From: Pseudomonadales bacterium
GTDB taxonomy: Bacteria > Pseudomonadota > Gammaproteobacteria > Pseudomonadales > Azotimanducaceae
DNA: 44,178 bases
NCBI GenBank assembly: GCA_022827905.1
Contig: JAJEIQ010000024.1
Location: 1-44,178 of the forward strand
Direction: 5' to 3'
The notes under the pieces were generated by a model. That model was not told the DNA's origin and did no database searches. It saw only the letters and a list, made by a program, of their open reading frames with translations. How positions within the stretch are numbered: the stretch's first letter is position 1; each line of letters opens with the position of its first letter. Below, in pieces: positions 16,396 through 25,180 of the stretch. A program made the translations under genes and the position numbers.

Positions 16396-17233
16396 GGACC
16401 TTTCTAGCGTTGTCGCGCAGGAATTTCGGCCACACGTCGTCGTTCAGGGGCAGATTGGGCATGTCGGTCATGATGCGTTCCAGGGAGAGGCCCATCGGGA
16501 AGTAACCGCCGTAGATGATCTTGTCGGCGCCGCGGGTGTTGGCGTAGTCGATAATGGCCTGGGGATAGTACTTCGGTGCGAAGGCGGTGGTGGAGTAGTA
16601 GAGGTTCGGCCACTTGAGCATGAGCTTGACCGCGAGGTCCTCCCAGGGCTCGCAGCCGTGGCGGGTGACGAACACCAGTTCCGGGAAGTCGTACATCACC
16701 TGGTCGATCAGGCGCACCTCCTGGGGCCACATCGGAAAGCGCGGCCCCGGCACGCCGGCGCAGGAGAAGATGGGCGTTCCAAGTTCCACGCACTTGGCGT
16801 AGATCGGATACATCAGCGGGTCGGCGATGCCCACTTGCGGGTTGTAGCCGGCGTTGAAGGCGGTGAAGGAGCGCACGCCAAGCTCCTCGTGCTCGCGCAC
16901 CATGTCGCGGATGCCCTCCATGCCGCGGTTCGGGTCCACGAACCCTTGCCCGACGAAGCGGTCGGGATGCTGCTTGAGGGCGTGGCGGCTCACTTCGTTG
17001 CCCACGCCGATCACGCCGACCTCGATGCCGAAGCGGTCCATCTCGTGCAGCGTGATGGCGATGGGGTCCGGGGCGCCGTAGAGCGCCTTGGGGACGTGCT
17101 TGAACATGTACTCGACGGGAAAGTCGAAGTCCTTGGAGCCGTCCTTCAACTGCTCGCGGATGAAGTCGTACTGCTTGAAGTCCTCGGCCGGGAACCCGAT
17201 CATCGTGTCGATGATCCCGATGCCGCTCGGCAT
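16382..17233 (-). CDS. Amidohydrolase-2 family protein with altered metal site
   Basis: A 283-residue TIM-barrel protein of the amidohydrolase-2 superfamily (relatives include ACMSD and LigW decarboxylases). The barrel start reads IGIIDTMIGFP where metal-binding members have D-x-H-x-H, and the late-strand segment reads IIYGGYFPMG where an Asp is usual. The central VTRHGCEPWED retains one His. It may therefore bind a different metal, act without one, or be a partner subunit. The ATG at 17233 lies 8 nt after the upstream amidohydrolase stop; a GTG at 17239 is also possible. The pairing with a second amidohydrolase suggests they work on the same pathway or form a heteromer. Confidence 0.84.
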   Translation of the reverse strand: MPSGIGIIDTMIGFPAEDFKQYDFIREQLKDGSKDFDFPVEYMFKHVPKALYGAPDPIAITLHEMDRFGIEVGVIGVGNEVSRHALKQHPDRFVGQGFVDPNRGMEGIRDMVREHEELGVRSFTAFNAGYNPQVGIADPLMYPIYAKCVELGTPIFSCAGVPGPRFPMWPQEVRLIDQVMYDFPELVFVTRHGCEPWEDLAVKLMLKWPNLYYSTTAFAPKYYPQAIIDYANTRGADKIIYGGYFPMGLSLERIMTDMPNLPLNDDVWPKFLRDNARKVLNLG

Positions 17234-17241
17234 GGCCACCG

Positions 17242-18459
17242 CTATGCGCCGTACAGCGCGTTGGTGAACAGGTAGCACATCGAATCGGTGGGGATCTGCT
17301 CCCTGGGCAGCGGCGTCTCCACCTGCTCCGGCGTCGGCCCGACCTCCTGCGCAAGGGGCATCAGCTTCTCCACGTCGAAGTTGTAGAGTTCGGCCGCGTT
17401 GAGGCCGAGAATCTTGCGGCGGCGCCCGTCCGGCAGATCGCCGAACGTCAGGCGCAGGGACTCCAGGTTGTAGGGGAAGGTGCCCTCGAAGTGGGGATAG
17501 TCGTTGCCCCAGAGCACTCGGCCCTCGCCAACGGCGTCGATGCCCTCCAAGTCGGCATTGCTGGGGAAGCTCGCGCCGTAGTAGCAATTGCGTGCCGCGT
17601 ATTCGCTGGGGCGGTCCTTCAGCACCCATTCCATGCCGCCGTAGTCCATCTCGCCGATGGCGCCCGCCTTGAAGCCCATGTGGATGCGGTCGAGCTGCTT
17701 CAGCGCCGGCCCCACCCAAGCGCAGCCGGACTCGGTGAGGATGTACTTGAGCTTGGGGAACTTCTCGTAGGCGCCGCTCATCAACAGGTGTCGCCATCCC
17801 GCTTGGCAGTAGAAGGTGACCTCGGATATCCAAAGCGCCTCCGGCACCGGCCCGGCGCCGTAGTCCGGCGAGCCCTGCCCGGAATGCTGGTTGATGACTA
17901 GGTCGTGGTCCTGGATCGCGGCCAGCACCCGATCCCAAGCCGGGTCGTAGAGCGGTTTCAGCCAAGTGCAGTCGGGCGGGATGAGCGGCAGCAGCACGCC
18001 GCCGCGCAGCCCGGCCTCGGCGATGAACTCGATGTCCTTGATGGCCTCGTCCAGATCGTTCGGCAGGATCAGGCCGATGCCGGCGCGGCGGTCCGGGTCC
18101 TCCGCGCAGAAGTCCTTCAGCCAGCGGTTGTGGGCGCGGATGCCAGCCAAGGCCAGTTCAAAGCGGTCCGCCGTCGGCGGCTGGGCGGTGACCACGCTCT
18201 TGGTGTAGAACGGCGGCACCGTGTTGGGGAACACCACCTCGCCGACCACGCCTTGACTGTTCTGGTCGCGGGTGCGGATCTCGTAGTCCCAGTTGCGCAT
18301 CTTCTTCTTGCCGTAGTGCTCCTGGGAGGGATTGCGGTAGCCGCCCCGCCAGTCGTCGAACCGCTCCCGGTAGCCGGGGTCCAGGTACTCGCGGTACTGC
18401 GCGTGGCTGCCCCCGGCGTGGGTGTCGGCGGTGATCAGAAGATAGGGGTCATTGCTCAC
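17242..18459 (-). CDS. Amidohydrolase-2 family protein
   Basis: A 405-residue amidohydrolase-2 superfamily member. It opens with YLLITADTHAGG, contains VINQHSG (His on a middle strand) and ends the barrel with LWGNDYPHFEG, which carries the conserved Asp. The first motif has one His (DTHAG) where many members have two. The later LTESGCAWVG occupies the position of the HGG-type strand. Family members hydrolyse or decarboxylate small aromatic or lactone acids. It precedes the second amidohydrolase by 8 nt; the sulfotransferase gene upstream is on the same strand, 100 bp away. Confidence 0.87.
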   Translation of the reverse strand: MSNDPYLLITADTHAGGSHAQYREYLDPGYRERFDDWRGGYRNPSQEHYGKKKMRNWDYEIRTRDQNSQGVVGEVVFPNTVPPFYTKSVVTAQPPTADRFELALAGIRAHNRWLKDFCAEDPDRRAGIGLILPNDLDEAIKDIEFIAEAGLRGGVLLPLIPPDCTWLKPLYDPAWDRVLAAIQDHDLVINQHSGQGSPDYGAGPVPEALWISEVTFYCQAGWRHLLMSGAYEKFPKLKYILTESGCAWVGPALKQLDRIHMGFKAGAIGEMDYGGMEWVLKDRPSEYAARNCYYGASFPSNADLEGIDAVGEGRVLWGNDYPHFEGTFPYNLESLRLTFGDLPDGRRRKILGLNAAELYNFDVEKLMPLAQEVGPTPEQVETPLPREQIPTDSMCYLFTNALYGA

Positions 18460-18530
18460 TCTGCAATCCTCGGGGCAATTGTCCGCGGCGAGAGCATAGC
18501 GGGGCCGGGCGGTCTAGGCCACATTTTGAC

Positions 18531-18549
18531 GGAGGGCATCTTGCCCTCG
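18531..18549 (-). repeat. Palindromic repeat, copy 2 (minus orientation)
   Basis: GAGGGC, loop ATCTT, GCCCTCG, with one mismatch at the outer left base. It sits 11 bp downstream of the sulfotransferase stop (minus strand) and upstream of the amidohydrolase gene. Confidence 0.75.
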
Positions 18550-18559
18550 AACGAACGCC

Positions 18560-19843
18560 TCAAGGCGATGCCTTCGGTCCGGGGCCATCCGGCTGCACCG
18601 GGAACTGGCGGAAGTAGAACGCGAAGCGTTGCCGCAGCCGGTTGGGATCGATGCCGAAGTCCTGCTGGAGGTCGTAGGCCACGCGGCCGTGCTTGTCCCT
18701 CGGGTGGGTGCGCATGAAATCCCGTAGCTCGGCGGTTGCGTCTTCGCTCATTGCCATGCCCGCCTTGGCGTAGATGCGCTCCACCATGGCGAGGTCGTCG
18801 GCCATGAATTCGTGGAAGGGCACGTCGATGCTCTGCGCCTCCGGCCAGACGTGCCGGTCCTTGGCGCAGGCTTCCAGTAGATGGGCAATGCGCTCGCTCC
18901 AGTAGTCGATGACGGTGCCGAGGTCCACCTGGGTTCGCGTCATGCGCTGGCCGTAGGCGATCATCGTTGCGGCCGACTGAATCACCGCCACCGGATCCCG
19001 ATGCGTGATGGCTACGGTGGCGTCGGGAAAGACGCCGCGCAGCACCGGCAACTGCTCCAGGTGCTGCGGGCATTTCAGCACCCAGCGGGTGTTGCTGCCG
19101 TCGTCGCCGTCCTGCCAAGTCAGCAGCTTCAGCACGGTTTTCATGTATTCGTAGTGGGGCCGCTGGTCGGTGGCGTAGTAGTGGTCCCGCCAACGCGGGC
19201 TGTGGCAGAGCCACTCGAAGTTGTAGGACGCGAAATCCGGGCCCATTAGCTCCAGCTCCTCGTGGATGTGGTCCGGATTCATCGGGTGCATGGCTGCGAT
19301 CAGCGGCGCCATGCGCTGCATCATCTCCCACTCGGCGGCGCAGCGGGCGTAGCGCGGGTCGATCCCATCGGCGGTTGGCCGCTCCCCGGGGGTCGGGACC
19401 GGTTCGTAAGCCTCCCACAAGGGCAGCGCGCGAAACCGCCCATCCGCCGCCATCAGATTGAGCAGGTGCGTGGTGCCGGAGCGCGGCAGCCCGGCGACGA
19501 TGACCGGCCGGCGGATGGCCACGCGGTGAATCTCGGGGTGGCGATTTAACGCATCCCGAATCAACAGCCGGTTCTTGGCGAACAGCAGCAGCTTGTTGCG
19601 CAGATTCAGCCGGCCCAAGTTGTTGAGCTCGGCATCGCTTCCCCATTCATCGCACAGCAGTTCCAGCCGCTCGCGGAAGTCCGTGGGGCCGAAGTCGTCG
19701 AGACCAAGGGCGGCGCTAGCCTCGTTGAGGATCTCCCCGGCGTCGAGGGAGACGTTGAGCGTCTCGCCGAAGGCCAGCAGGGCCCGCTGCTCGTCGCTGT
19801 ATTGAGGCTCAGCAAGGTCAGTGATGCGTATCGGGGGAGGCAC
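18560..19843 (-). CDS. Sulfotransferase family protein
   Basis: A 427-residue PAPS-dependent sulfotransferase. The 5'-phosphosulfate-binding loop is GLPRSGTTHLLNL, near residue 118. The 3'-phosphate-binding segment is THRDPVAVIQSAA, near residue 264. An N-terminal extension of about 110 residues, with no family motifs that I recognise, precedes the loop. There is no signal peptide. The family transfers sulfate to small molecules, lipids or glycans; the substrate is unknown. It is divergent from the SDR at 19930, sharing an 86-bp region with a 15-bp dyad. It is followed on the same strand by the two amidohydrolases. Confidence 0.88.
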   Translation of the reverse strand: MPPPIRITDLAEPQYSDEQRALLAFGETLNVSLDAGEILNEASAALGLDDFGPTDFRERLELLCDEWGSDAELNNLGRLNLRNKLLLFAKNRLLIRDALNRHPEIHRVAIRRPVIVAGLPRSGTTHLLNLMAADGRFRALPLWEAYEPVPTPGERPTADGIDPRYARCAAEWEMMQRMAPLIAAMHPMNPDHIHEELELMGPDFASYNFEWLCHSPRWRDHYYATDQRPHYEYMKTVLKLLTWQDGDDGSNTRWVLKCPQHLEQLPVLRGVFPDATVAITHRDPVAVIQSAATMIAYGQRMTRTQVDLGTVIDYWSERIAHLLEACAKDRHVWPEAQSIDVPFHEFMADDLAMVERIYAKAGMAMSEDATAELRDFMRTHPRDKHGRVAYDLQQDFGIDPNRLRQRFAFYFRQFPVQPDGPGPKASP

Positions 19844-19876
19844 AGGCGGCGCAGCTCAGCTTGATTGACCGGCTTG

Positions 19877-19891
19877 TGTAGCATCACTACA
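19877..19891. promoter_or_regulatory. 15-bp dyad between divergent sulfotransferase and SDR genes
   Basis: TGTAG (19877-19881) and CTACA (19887-19891) are perfect arms around CATCA. The site is central in an 86-bp divergent region, where a shared regulator would bind. A TTGACA (19892-19897) adjoins it on the plus strand, though no good -10 box follows. Confidence 0.4.
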
Positions 19892-19929
19892 TTGACACTT
19901 CAACTTGGATTTGGAGCAGGGGAGGGCCG

Positions 19930-20676
19930 ATGCGCGACGGCGTTCGTTTCGACTACCGGGGCGCCCGGGTGTTGATCACCGGCGGCTCCAACGGCATTGG
20001 CTTGGCCTGCGCCAGGGCCTACGCATCGGCGGGGGCCAGCGTCGTGATCACGGGTCGCAAGGCCCGCGCCGATGACTACGGCCATGACCTGTCCGACTTC
20101 GACTATCGCCCCCTGGATGTGGACTCCCGCGATGAACTGTTGGCCTTGGCGGCGAGCCTCGAGGCGTTGGACATTCTGGTCAACAACGCCGGCGGCACCC
20201 AGGACAGCGAGTGGGACCACGACGGCTTCGACAAATCGGTCCGCGTCAACCTCGCCAGCGCCTTTCACCTAAGCGTTGCCTGCAAGCCCCTGCTGGAGGC
20301 GAGCAGCCTCGAAGGCGGCGCCAGCATCATCGCCATTGCCTCCATGACGGCGTACTTCGGCAGCTTGTGGACGCCCGGCTACGGCCCCGCCAAGGCCGGC
20401 TTGGTGCAGATGATCAAAACCCTCGGCCATAGCTGGGGCGATGTCGGCATTCGCGCCAATGCCGTGGCAGCGGGCCTCACCCGCACCAACCTGACGGCGG
20501 CCGCCATCGACGGCCTGCCGGGCCTGAAGGAGCAGACGCTGGCCCGCCAAGGACTCAAACGCGTCGGCGCGGTGGATGACATCGCGCCCGCGGTGCTCTT
20601 TCTCACCTCACCGGCAGCGAGCTGGATTACCGGCCAAACCCTAAACGTTGACGGGGGCTTCACGACCGGGATGTAG
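19930..20676 (+). CDS. Short-chain dehydrogenase/reductase (SDR)
   Basis: A 248-residue classical SDR. The cofactor motif is TGGSNGIG (about residues 18-25), NNAGG follows, the catalytic Ser lies in IIAIASM, and the Tyr/Lys pair is in YGPAK. The C-terminus INVDGG-like segment reads LNVDGGFTTGM. An Arg after the first strand (TGRKAR) suggests NADP preference. AGGGGAGG precedes the ATG at 19930. It is divergent from the sulfotransferase and overlaps the 3' end of the convergent HAD gene by 17 nt. The substrate is unknown. Confidence 0.9.
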   Translation: MRDGVRFDYRGARVLITGGSNGIGLACARAYASAGASVVITGRKARADDYGHDLSDFDYRPLDVDSRDELLALAASLEALDILVNNAGGTQDSEWDHDGFDKSVRVNLASAFHLSVACKPLLEASSLEGGASIIAIASMTAYFGSLWTPGYGPAKAGLVQMIKTLGHSWGDVGIRANAVAAGLTRTNLTAAAIDGLPGLKEQTLARQGLKRVGAVDDIAPAVLFLTSPAASWITGQTLNVDGGFTTGM

Positions 20677-21352
20677 GCTGCTTAAGAAGCTGTTCCGCTA
20701 ACTCGGAAAGACTCCCGAAGCGGTAGGTTGCCAATGAGAAGTCCTGGGTGGCCGTGAACGGATGGTGGATCGCGGCGCAGTCCAAGTCCGCAGCCACGGC
20801 GGCGCGCAGGCCGCGCTGCGAGTCCTCCACGGCCAAGGCCTCGTTCGGGCCGATTCCGTAGCGGGCCAGCGCCGCGAGGTAGGGGTCCGGGTGCGGCTTG
20901 CTGCGTTGATAGGCCTCCCGCGTCAGCACGAAGTCGGTGAACGGCACGATGTTGCGGTGGCGGTGGATGAGGGCGAAGTCCTCGGGCTTCGCGGTGGTGA
21001 CGATGGCGATGCGGAAGCGCTTGTGAAGCTTGGCGAGCACCTCCTCCACGCCCTCGATCTCGATCGGCTCCGACACCAGCAACTCCTGGTACAGGACGTT
21101 GCGCTTGGTGCGCCAGTGGTCGATGTCGTCATCGCTAGCTCCGAGTGGCCGCGCCAGTTCCCACGGGCTCGCCCCATCCACCATCAATTCCAGATAGTGT
21201 TCAAGGGCCAGTTCGACGCCGAGAGGCGCAATGCTCTGCCGCGTTGCTTCGTAGTACAGGGGCTCGGTGTCCACAAGAACGCCGTCGTGGTCGAAGAGGA
21301 GGTGGGTGTATTGAGTCAAAGCCGGAGGTCGAATCATCTCAGCGGAGGGCAT
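20660..21352 (-). CDS. HAD-superfamily hydrolase, beta-phosphoglucomutase-like
   Basis: A haloacid dehalogenase-type phosphatase or mutase of about 230 residues. Motif I is LLFDHDGVLVDTEPLYYE, with the nucleophile Asp. Motif II is near IAIVTTAKPED, the conserved Lys is in QRSKPHPDPYLAAL, and motif IV is LAVEDSQRGLRAA. The helical cap lies between motifs I and II. ATG codons at 21352 and 21337 are both possible. The open frame continues to 21460, but that extension is a translation of the palindromic repeats and should not be used. The 3' end overlaps the convergent SDR gene by 17 nt. Confidence 0.88.
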   Translation of the reverse strand: MPSAEMIRPPALTQYTHLLFDHDGVLVDTEPLYYEATRQSIAPLGVELALEHYLELMVDGASPWELARPLGASDDDIDHWRTKRNVLYQELLVSEPIEIEGVEEVLAKLHKRFRIAIVTTAKPEDFALIHRHRNIVPFTDFVLTREAYQRSKPHPDPYLAALARYGIGPNEALAVEDSQRGLRAAVAADLDCAAIHHPFTATQDFSLATYRFGSLSELAEQLLKQPTSRS

Positions 21353-21384
21353 AGGGTACACGCTGGCGGATTCGAGGATCAGTT

Positions 21385-21532
21385 CGAGGGCGGGACGCCC
21401 TCGGTCCAAGGTGCCATCCGGAGCGAGGATTAGTTCGAGGGCGGGACGCCCTCGCTCCAAGGTGCCATCCGGAGCGAGGGCATCTTGCCCTCGATTTGAA
21501 CAGCGGAATCCTTCGAGGGCGGGACGCCCTCG
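21385..21532. repeat. Palindromic repeat cluster, copies 3-6
   Basis: Cores lie at 21385-21403 (plus, loop GGGAC), 21436-21454 (plus, GGGAC), 21475-21493 (minus, ATCTT on the plus strand) and 21514-21532 (plus, GGGAC). The first two sit in a duplicated segment of about 51 bp that also repeats the words GTGCCATCCGGAGCGAGG. The cluster fills the gap between the HAD start and the monooxygenase stop. Confidence 0.88.
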
Positions 21533-21540
21533 CTCCGGGA

Positions 21541-23145
21541 TTACGCTCTGGGCAAAGGCAGTTGCCGGCGCAGTCGTGCTTCGACCTCTCGATCGCCGAC
21601 GTCAGCTTCGTTCCAGCAGTCGGCGATGATGCCGTCCGGGCGGACCAGCACCAGGCCGAGCGGCTCGTAGGGCGCGGCTTCGGGTTCCGGCAACCGCCGC
21701 CAGCACAGCGGGAAGCCGGTGCGATCCGCTGTTTGCCGTACCGCTTCGCGCCAGCGCTCGGCGGCGACGGATGCGCCGCCAATCAGCACGTACTCCATGC
21801 CGAACCAGTCAAGAACGGATTGGTTTTGCTGTTCATCAACCCAAACGTGCGGGGCGCGGCGGCCCGCGCGTACCGCTGGCACGAAGTCGATGGTGGGGTT
21901 CTCCACCGCTGGCGGCGGCGCCGTGTTCTTGGCGATCAGTGGCGACGCCATCTCGAAGCCGAGCAGCACCCCGTCGTAGTCGCCGTATTGCTGGGTATTC
22001 CGAACGGCTTCGGAGGTGTCCATGCCGGCATAGAACGCCATGAAAATCTGGGCCATGCACTCCGTGGTCTTCACGCCTACGGCGATGCGCTCCAAGGCGA
22101 TGGGCCGGTGCTCGACGTGGTAGGTGTCGAGAATCTCCGGCTGCGCCAACCCCTTCAGCACATAGGCGAGCTTCCAAGCCAGATTGCGGATTCCGGCAAA
22201 GCCGATGTTGTTGCCCATGCCGCCGGTGGGCACCGAGATGTGCGCTGCGTCCCCGGCCAGGAACACCCGGCTGCGGCTTAGGGCATCCACGCACCCCGGC
22301 GTCGGCCGCCACATGCCGGTGCTGGTGATGCGGATGGGCACTTCATCCTCGGTGCCGACGGCTTCCCGGATGCGGCGCACCGTCTCCGCTTCCGACAGCG
22401 GCTCGTTGTCCGCGTTGGGGATCTGGCAGCGCCAGCGCCTGATGCCATTAAGGGGCTGAAACACCAGCATGCCGCTGGGCGTTGCGTTGTACAGCAACCC
22501 ACCCTTGCGCCCTTCGACGTATTTCGACAGGTCGGCGTCAAAGATGACGTCCTGCATGAAGGTGGCCAGCGGCGCCGTCTCAAGCGCGCTCCCGATGGCT
22601 TCGCGCGCGAAGCTGTGGGGGCCGTCTGTGCCCACCGTGTAGTCGGCGCGAACGGTGCTCGCCTCCCCGGAGGCCAGGTCCCGAATGACCACCGTGGCGC
22701 CATCATCGTCCTGGTTCACCTCCACCGCTTCAGTGCGGTAGCGAAGCTCGATGCGCTCGTCCCCGCGGGCCTCGGCGAGCAGGATGTTCTCGACGTAGTC
22801 CTGGCAGGTCATCACCGGCATGCTGGGGCTGGTGCTTCTCGGCACCGTATGGAACGTGGGGCTTGGGATCGCCGCGATCTGCTGCCCGGTCAATGCGCTA
22901 AACCAGCGATTGCACTCGGTCCAGTCCGGTCCGAGCCCGGTCTCCTCCACCGCCTTTTCCAGGCCCAGGAAGCGCATCAACTCCATGGTGTTGGTGTCCA
23001 CGAATCGGGAGCGCGGGTGGGTGTTCACCTCGCTGCGTCGCTCGATCAGCAGGGATTCAATGCCGAACCTCGAAAGCAGCAAGGCGCCGGTGAGGCCAAT
23101 CGGGCCACAGCCAATGATGCACACGGGCACGTTGATCTGGGTCAT
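21541..23145 (-). CDS. FAD-dependent aromatic monooxygenase (PheA/TfdB type)
   Basis: A 534-residue group A flavoprotein monooxygenase. The dinucleotide-binding motif is VCIIGCGPIGLTGALLL (residues about 8-24), followed by ERR at the end of the second strand. The DG motif is YTVGTDGPHS and the GD motif is VFLAGDAAHISVPTGG, with NNIGFAGIRNLAWKLA after it. A C-terminal thioredoxin-like domain, as in phenol hydroxylases, fits the length. The family hydroxylates phenols and similar rings using NAD(P)H and O2. The ATG at 23145 is 7 nt after the TctA-TctB stop, so it is read with the transporter. The longer frame to 23460 runs inside the transporter gene and is a shadow. Confidence 0.9.
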   Translation of the reverse strand: MTQINVPVCIIGCGPIGLTGALLLSRFGIESLLIERRSEVNTHPRSRFVDTNTMELMRFLGLEKAVEETGLGPDWTECNRWFSALTGQQIAAIPSPTFHTVPRSTSPSMPVMTCQDYVENILLAEARGDERIELRYRTEAVEVNQDDDGATVVIRDLASGEASTVRADYTVGTDGPHSFAREAIGSALETAPLATFMQDVIFDADLSKYVEGRKGGLLYNATPSGMLVFQPLNGIRRWRCQIPNADNEPLSEAETVRRIREAVGTEDEVPIRITSTGMWRPTPGCVDALSRSRVFLAGDAAHISVPTGGMGNNIGFAGIRNLAWKLAYVLKGLAQPEILDTYHVEHRPIALERIAVGVKTTECMAQIFMAFYAGMDTSEAVRNTQQYGDYDGVLLGFEMASPLIAKNTAPPPAVENPTIDFVPAVRAGRRAPHVWVDEQQNQSVLDWFGMEYVLIGGASVAAERWREAVRQTADRTGFPLCWRRLPEPEAAPYEPLGLVLVRPDGIIADCWNEADVGDREVEARLRRQLPLPRA

Positions 23146-23152
23146 AAGGGGC

Positions 23153-25108
23153 TTAATGGAAAAGGAGCGACGGATACCATAGCACCCCCACGATGTGCTC
23201 AAACACCCCGTAGAGCAGCACCCATGCGCCCACCGCGTAGAGCGCGCCGGTCCACCAGGCTTGGCGGCCCTTGACGATGACGTAAAGCGCCGCAAACGCT
23301 GGCAGGGCGATGAGCTGTCCGGCCGCCACGGTAATGCCGACAAGAGCGAGCCACCACAGCAGGAGATGGCCGGCATGGCCCCACTCGGGCCGGCTGGGAA
23401 AGAGGTCGCTGCCGTCGGCGCCGGCTTGCCGGATGGCCCGAACGCTGTGCCACACACCAATCAGGGAGAGGCCGACGGCCAGGATGAAGGTCAGCATCGG
23501 AATCTGGCCGACATCGGCTGGCCAGTTGAAGGTCGGCGCCAGCCCCCAGATCGAAGCGGCCAGCAGCAGCCCAGCGGCGAGCAGGGACGCCGTGGGATCG
23601 ACCGCACCGCGCTCCCGGACGGGCGCCTTGGTCTGCGTGCGCATCCGCCGTTGGCGCAGGAACGCGAATACGATCGAGGCGGCGATCAGCACGGCGATGA
23701 CCAAGCAGATGGGGCGCGCCAGCCATTCCAGCCCGTCGTGCACGGAGTTGGTGATGAACAGCGCGTTCTCCATGATCGGCCCGATCACCAATCCCAGCAC
23801 CATCGGCGGGCGCGGCACGCCGCCTCGCTTCATCAGGTAGCCGACGCTTCCGAACACCAGCAGCACCACCCAGTCGCCGATGCTGTTGTTGGCAAGCCAC
23901 GAACCCATGAACACGAATACGACGATCACCGGCACCAGCAGGTGGCCGCGAATGAAGGTCACCTTGGCGATGTGCCGGGCGAGCAGCAGCAGGAGCAGCG
24001 CACCGGCGACATTAGCGATCGCCAGCATCCACACCAGCGAGAAGGTGAAGTCGAGGCGGGTGGTCAGCATGTCGGGCCCCGGCGTCATCCCTTGGATCAG
24101 CAGCGCGCCCATCAGGATGGCCATGGCGGCGCTGCCGGGGATGCCGAAGGCGATGGTCGGAATCAACGCGCCGCCCTTCATGGCGTTGTTGGCGGTCTCC
24201 GGCGCGATCACGCCGCGCACGTCGCCCTTTCCGAACCCCTCGTTTTCCTTCGAACTCTGGACCGCGTGGCCGTAGGCGACCCAGTCGACGATTGAACCGC
24301 CAAGGCCCGGCAGCATGCCCACGTAGGCGCCGATTGCCGTCGTGCGCAGCATCAGCCACCAATTGCGCAGCGCATCGGCGATGCCGGTTGTGATGCCGCT
24401 GGAGACGCGCTCCTTGGGCACGCTGGACAGGGTGCCGCCCCGCGCCGCGAGGTCGATCAACTCGGGCAGCGCGAACAGCCCCAGCACGACGGGAATCAGC
24501 GGCAGCCCCTCCAGCAGGTAGGTTGCGCCCAGCCAATAGCGCGGCAGGGCACCGTTCTCGCTGTAGCCGACGTAGGAAAGCCCGAGCCCGATCAGCGCAG
24601 CGATCAGACCGAGAAGCACTGAGTTGCCCGAGAGCGCGCCCACCATGGCCAGGCCGAGCAGCGTCAGCATGAAGAACTCGGCCTGGGTGAAGGAGAGGAT
24701 GAGCGGCTGGACCAGAGGTATCGACAGGCCCAGCACCACCGCGCCGAGCAGCCCGCCGATGGCGGAGGCCGTGAACGCCGCTCCGAAGGCGCGCGAGGCC
24801 TCGCCCTTCATGGCCATCGGGTAGCCGTCGAGTATCGTCGCCTGGGATGCGGCGGTGCCGGGTATGCCGAGCAGCACCGAGGCAATGGTGTCGCTGGTGG
24901 TGGTCACCGCGAATGTGCCGAGCAGAAAGGCGAGCGCCGACGCCGGCTCCATCGCAAAGGTGAAGGGCACCAGTATTGCCATGCCCACCAGCCCCGAAAG
25001 GCCCGGCACGGCGCCGAACCAGAGCCCGAGCAGCACGCCGAGGAAGAGGTAGCCGATGGCCGGCCAGGCGGCGACCGCCGCCAGCCCGTTCAGTGCCGCA
25101 TCAAACAT
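23153..25108 (-). CDS. TctA-TctB fusion, tripartite tricarboxylate-type transporter permease
   Basis: A 651-residue membrane protein. Residues 1 to about 500 are TctA, the large permease. They include GAVPGLSGLVGMAI and the repeated motif GIPGTAASQATILDGYPMA in the first half, with matching segments IGMLPGLGG-like and AFGIPGSAAMAIL in the second half. Residues 503-651 form four more hydrophobic helices with the layout of TctB, the small membrane subunit, which is normally a separate gene of about 150 codons. A charged linker (RQRRMRTQTK) joins the two. The protein works with a soluble TctC/Bug protein, encoded 72 nt upstream, to import carboxylates using an ion gradient. Its substrate may be what the monooxygenase 7 nt downstream acts on. 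Confidence 0.9.
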   Translation of the reverse strand: MFDAALNGLAAVAAWPAIGYLFLGVLLGLWFGAVPGLSGLVGMAILVPFTFAMEPASALAFLLGTFAVTTTSDTIASVLLGIPGTAASQATILDGYPMAMKGEASRAFGAAFTASAIGGLLGAVVLGLSIPLVQPLILSFTQAEFFMLTLLGLAMVGALSGNSVLLGLIAALIGLGLSYVGYSENGALPRYWLGATYLLEGLPLIPVVLGLFALPELIDLAARGGTLSSVPKERVSSGITTGIADALRNWWLMLRTTAIGAYVGMLPGLGGSIVDWVAYGHAVQSSKENEGFGKGDVRGVIAPETANNAMKGGALIPTIAFGIPGSAAMAILMGALLIQGMTPGPDMLTTRLDFTFSLVWMLAIANVAGALLLLLLARHIAKVTFIRGHLLVPVIVVFVFMGSWLANNSIGDWVVLLVFGSVGYLMKRGGVPRPPMVLGLVIGPIMENALFITNSVHDGLEWLARPICLVIAVLIAASIVFAFLRQRRMRTQTKAPVRERGAVDPTASLLAAGLLLAASIWGLAPTFNWPADVGQIPMLTFILAVGLSLIGVWHSVRAIRQAGADGSDLFPSRPEWGHAGHLLLWWLALVGITVAAGQLIALPAFAALYVIVKGRQAWWTGALYAVGAWVLLYGVFEHIVGVLWYPSLLFH

Positions 25109-25180
25109 GGCAGCCTGCGGGGTCGGCGCTCAGGCGGGTTCGCGCCGCAGCGCGGCGGCATTGTCGGCGCACCGCATCGG

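Noticed and set aside
21353-21460. Extended HAD N-terminus (ERGRPALE repeats)
   Set aside because: It is a translation of palindromic repeats.
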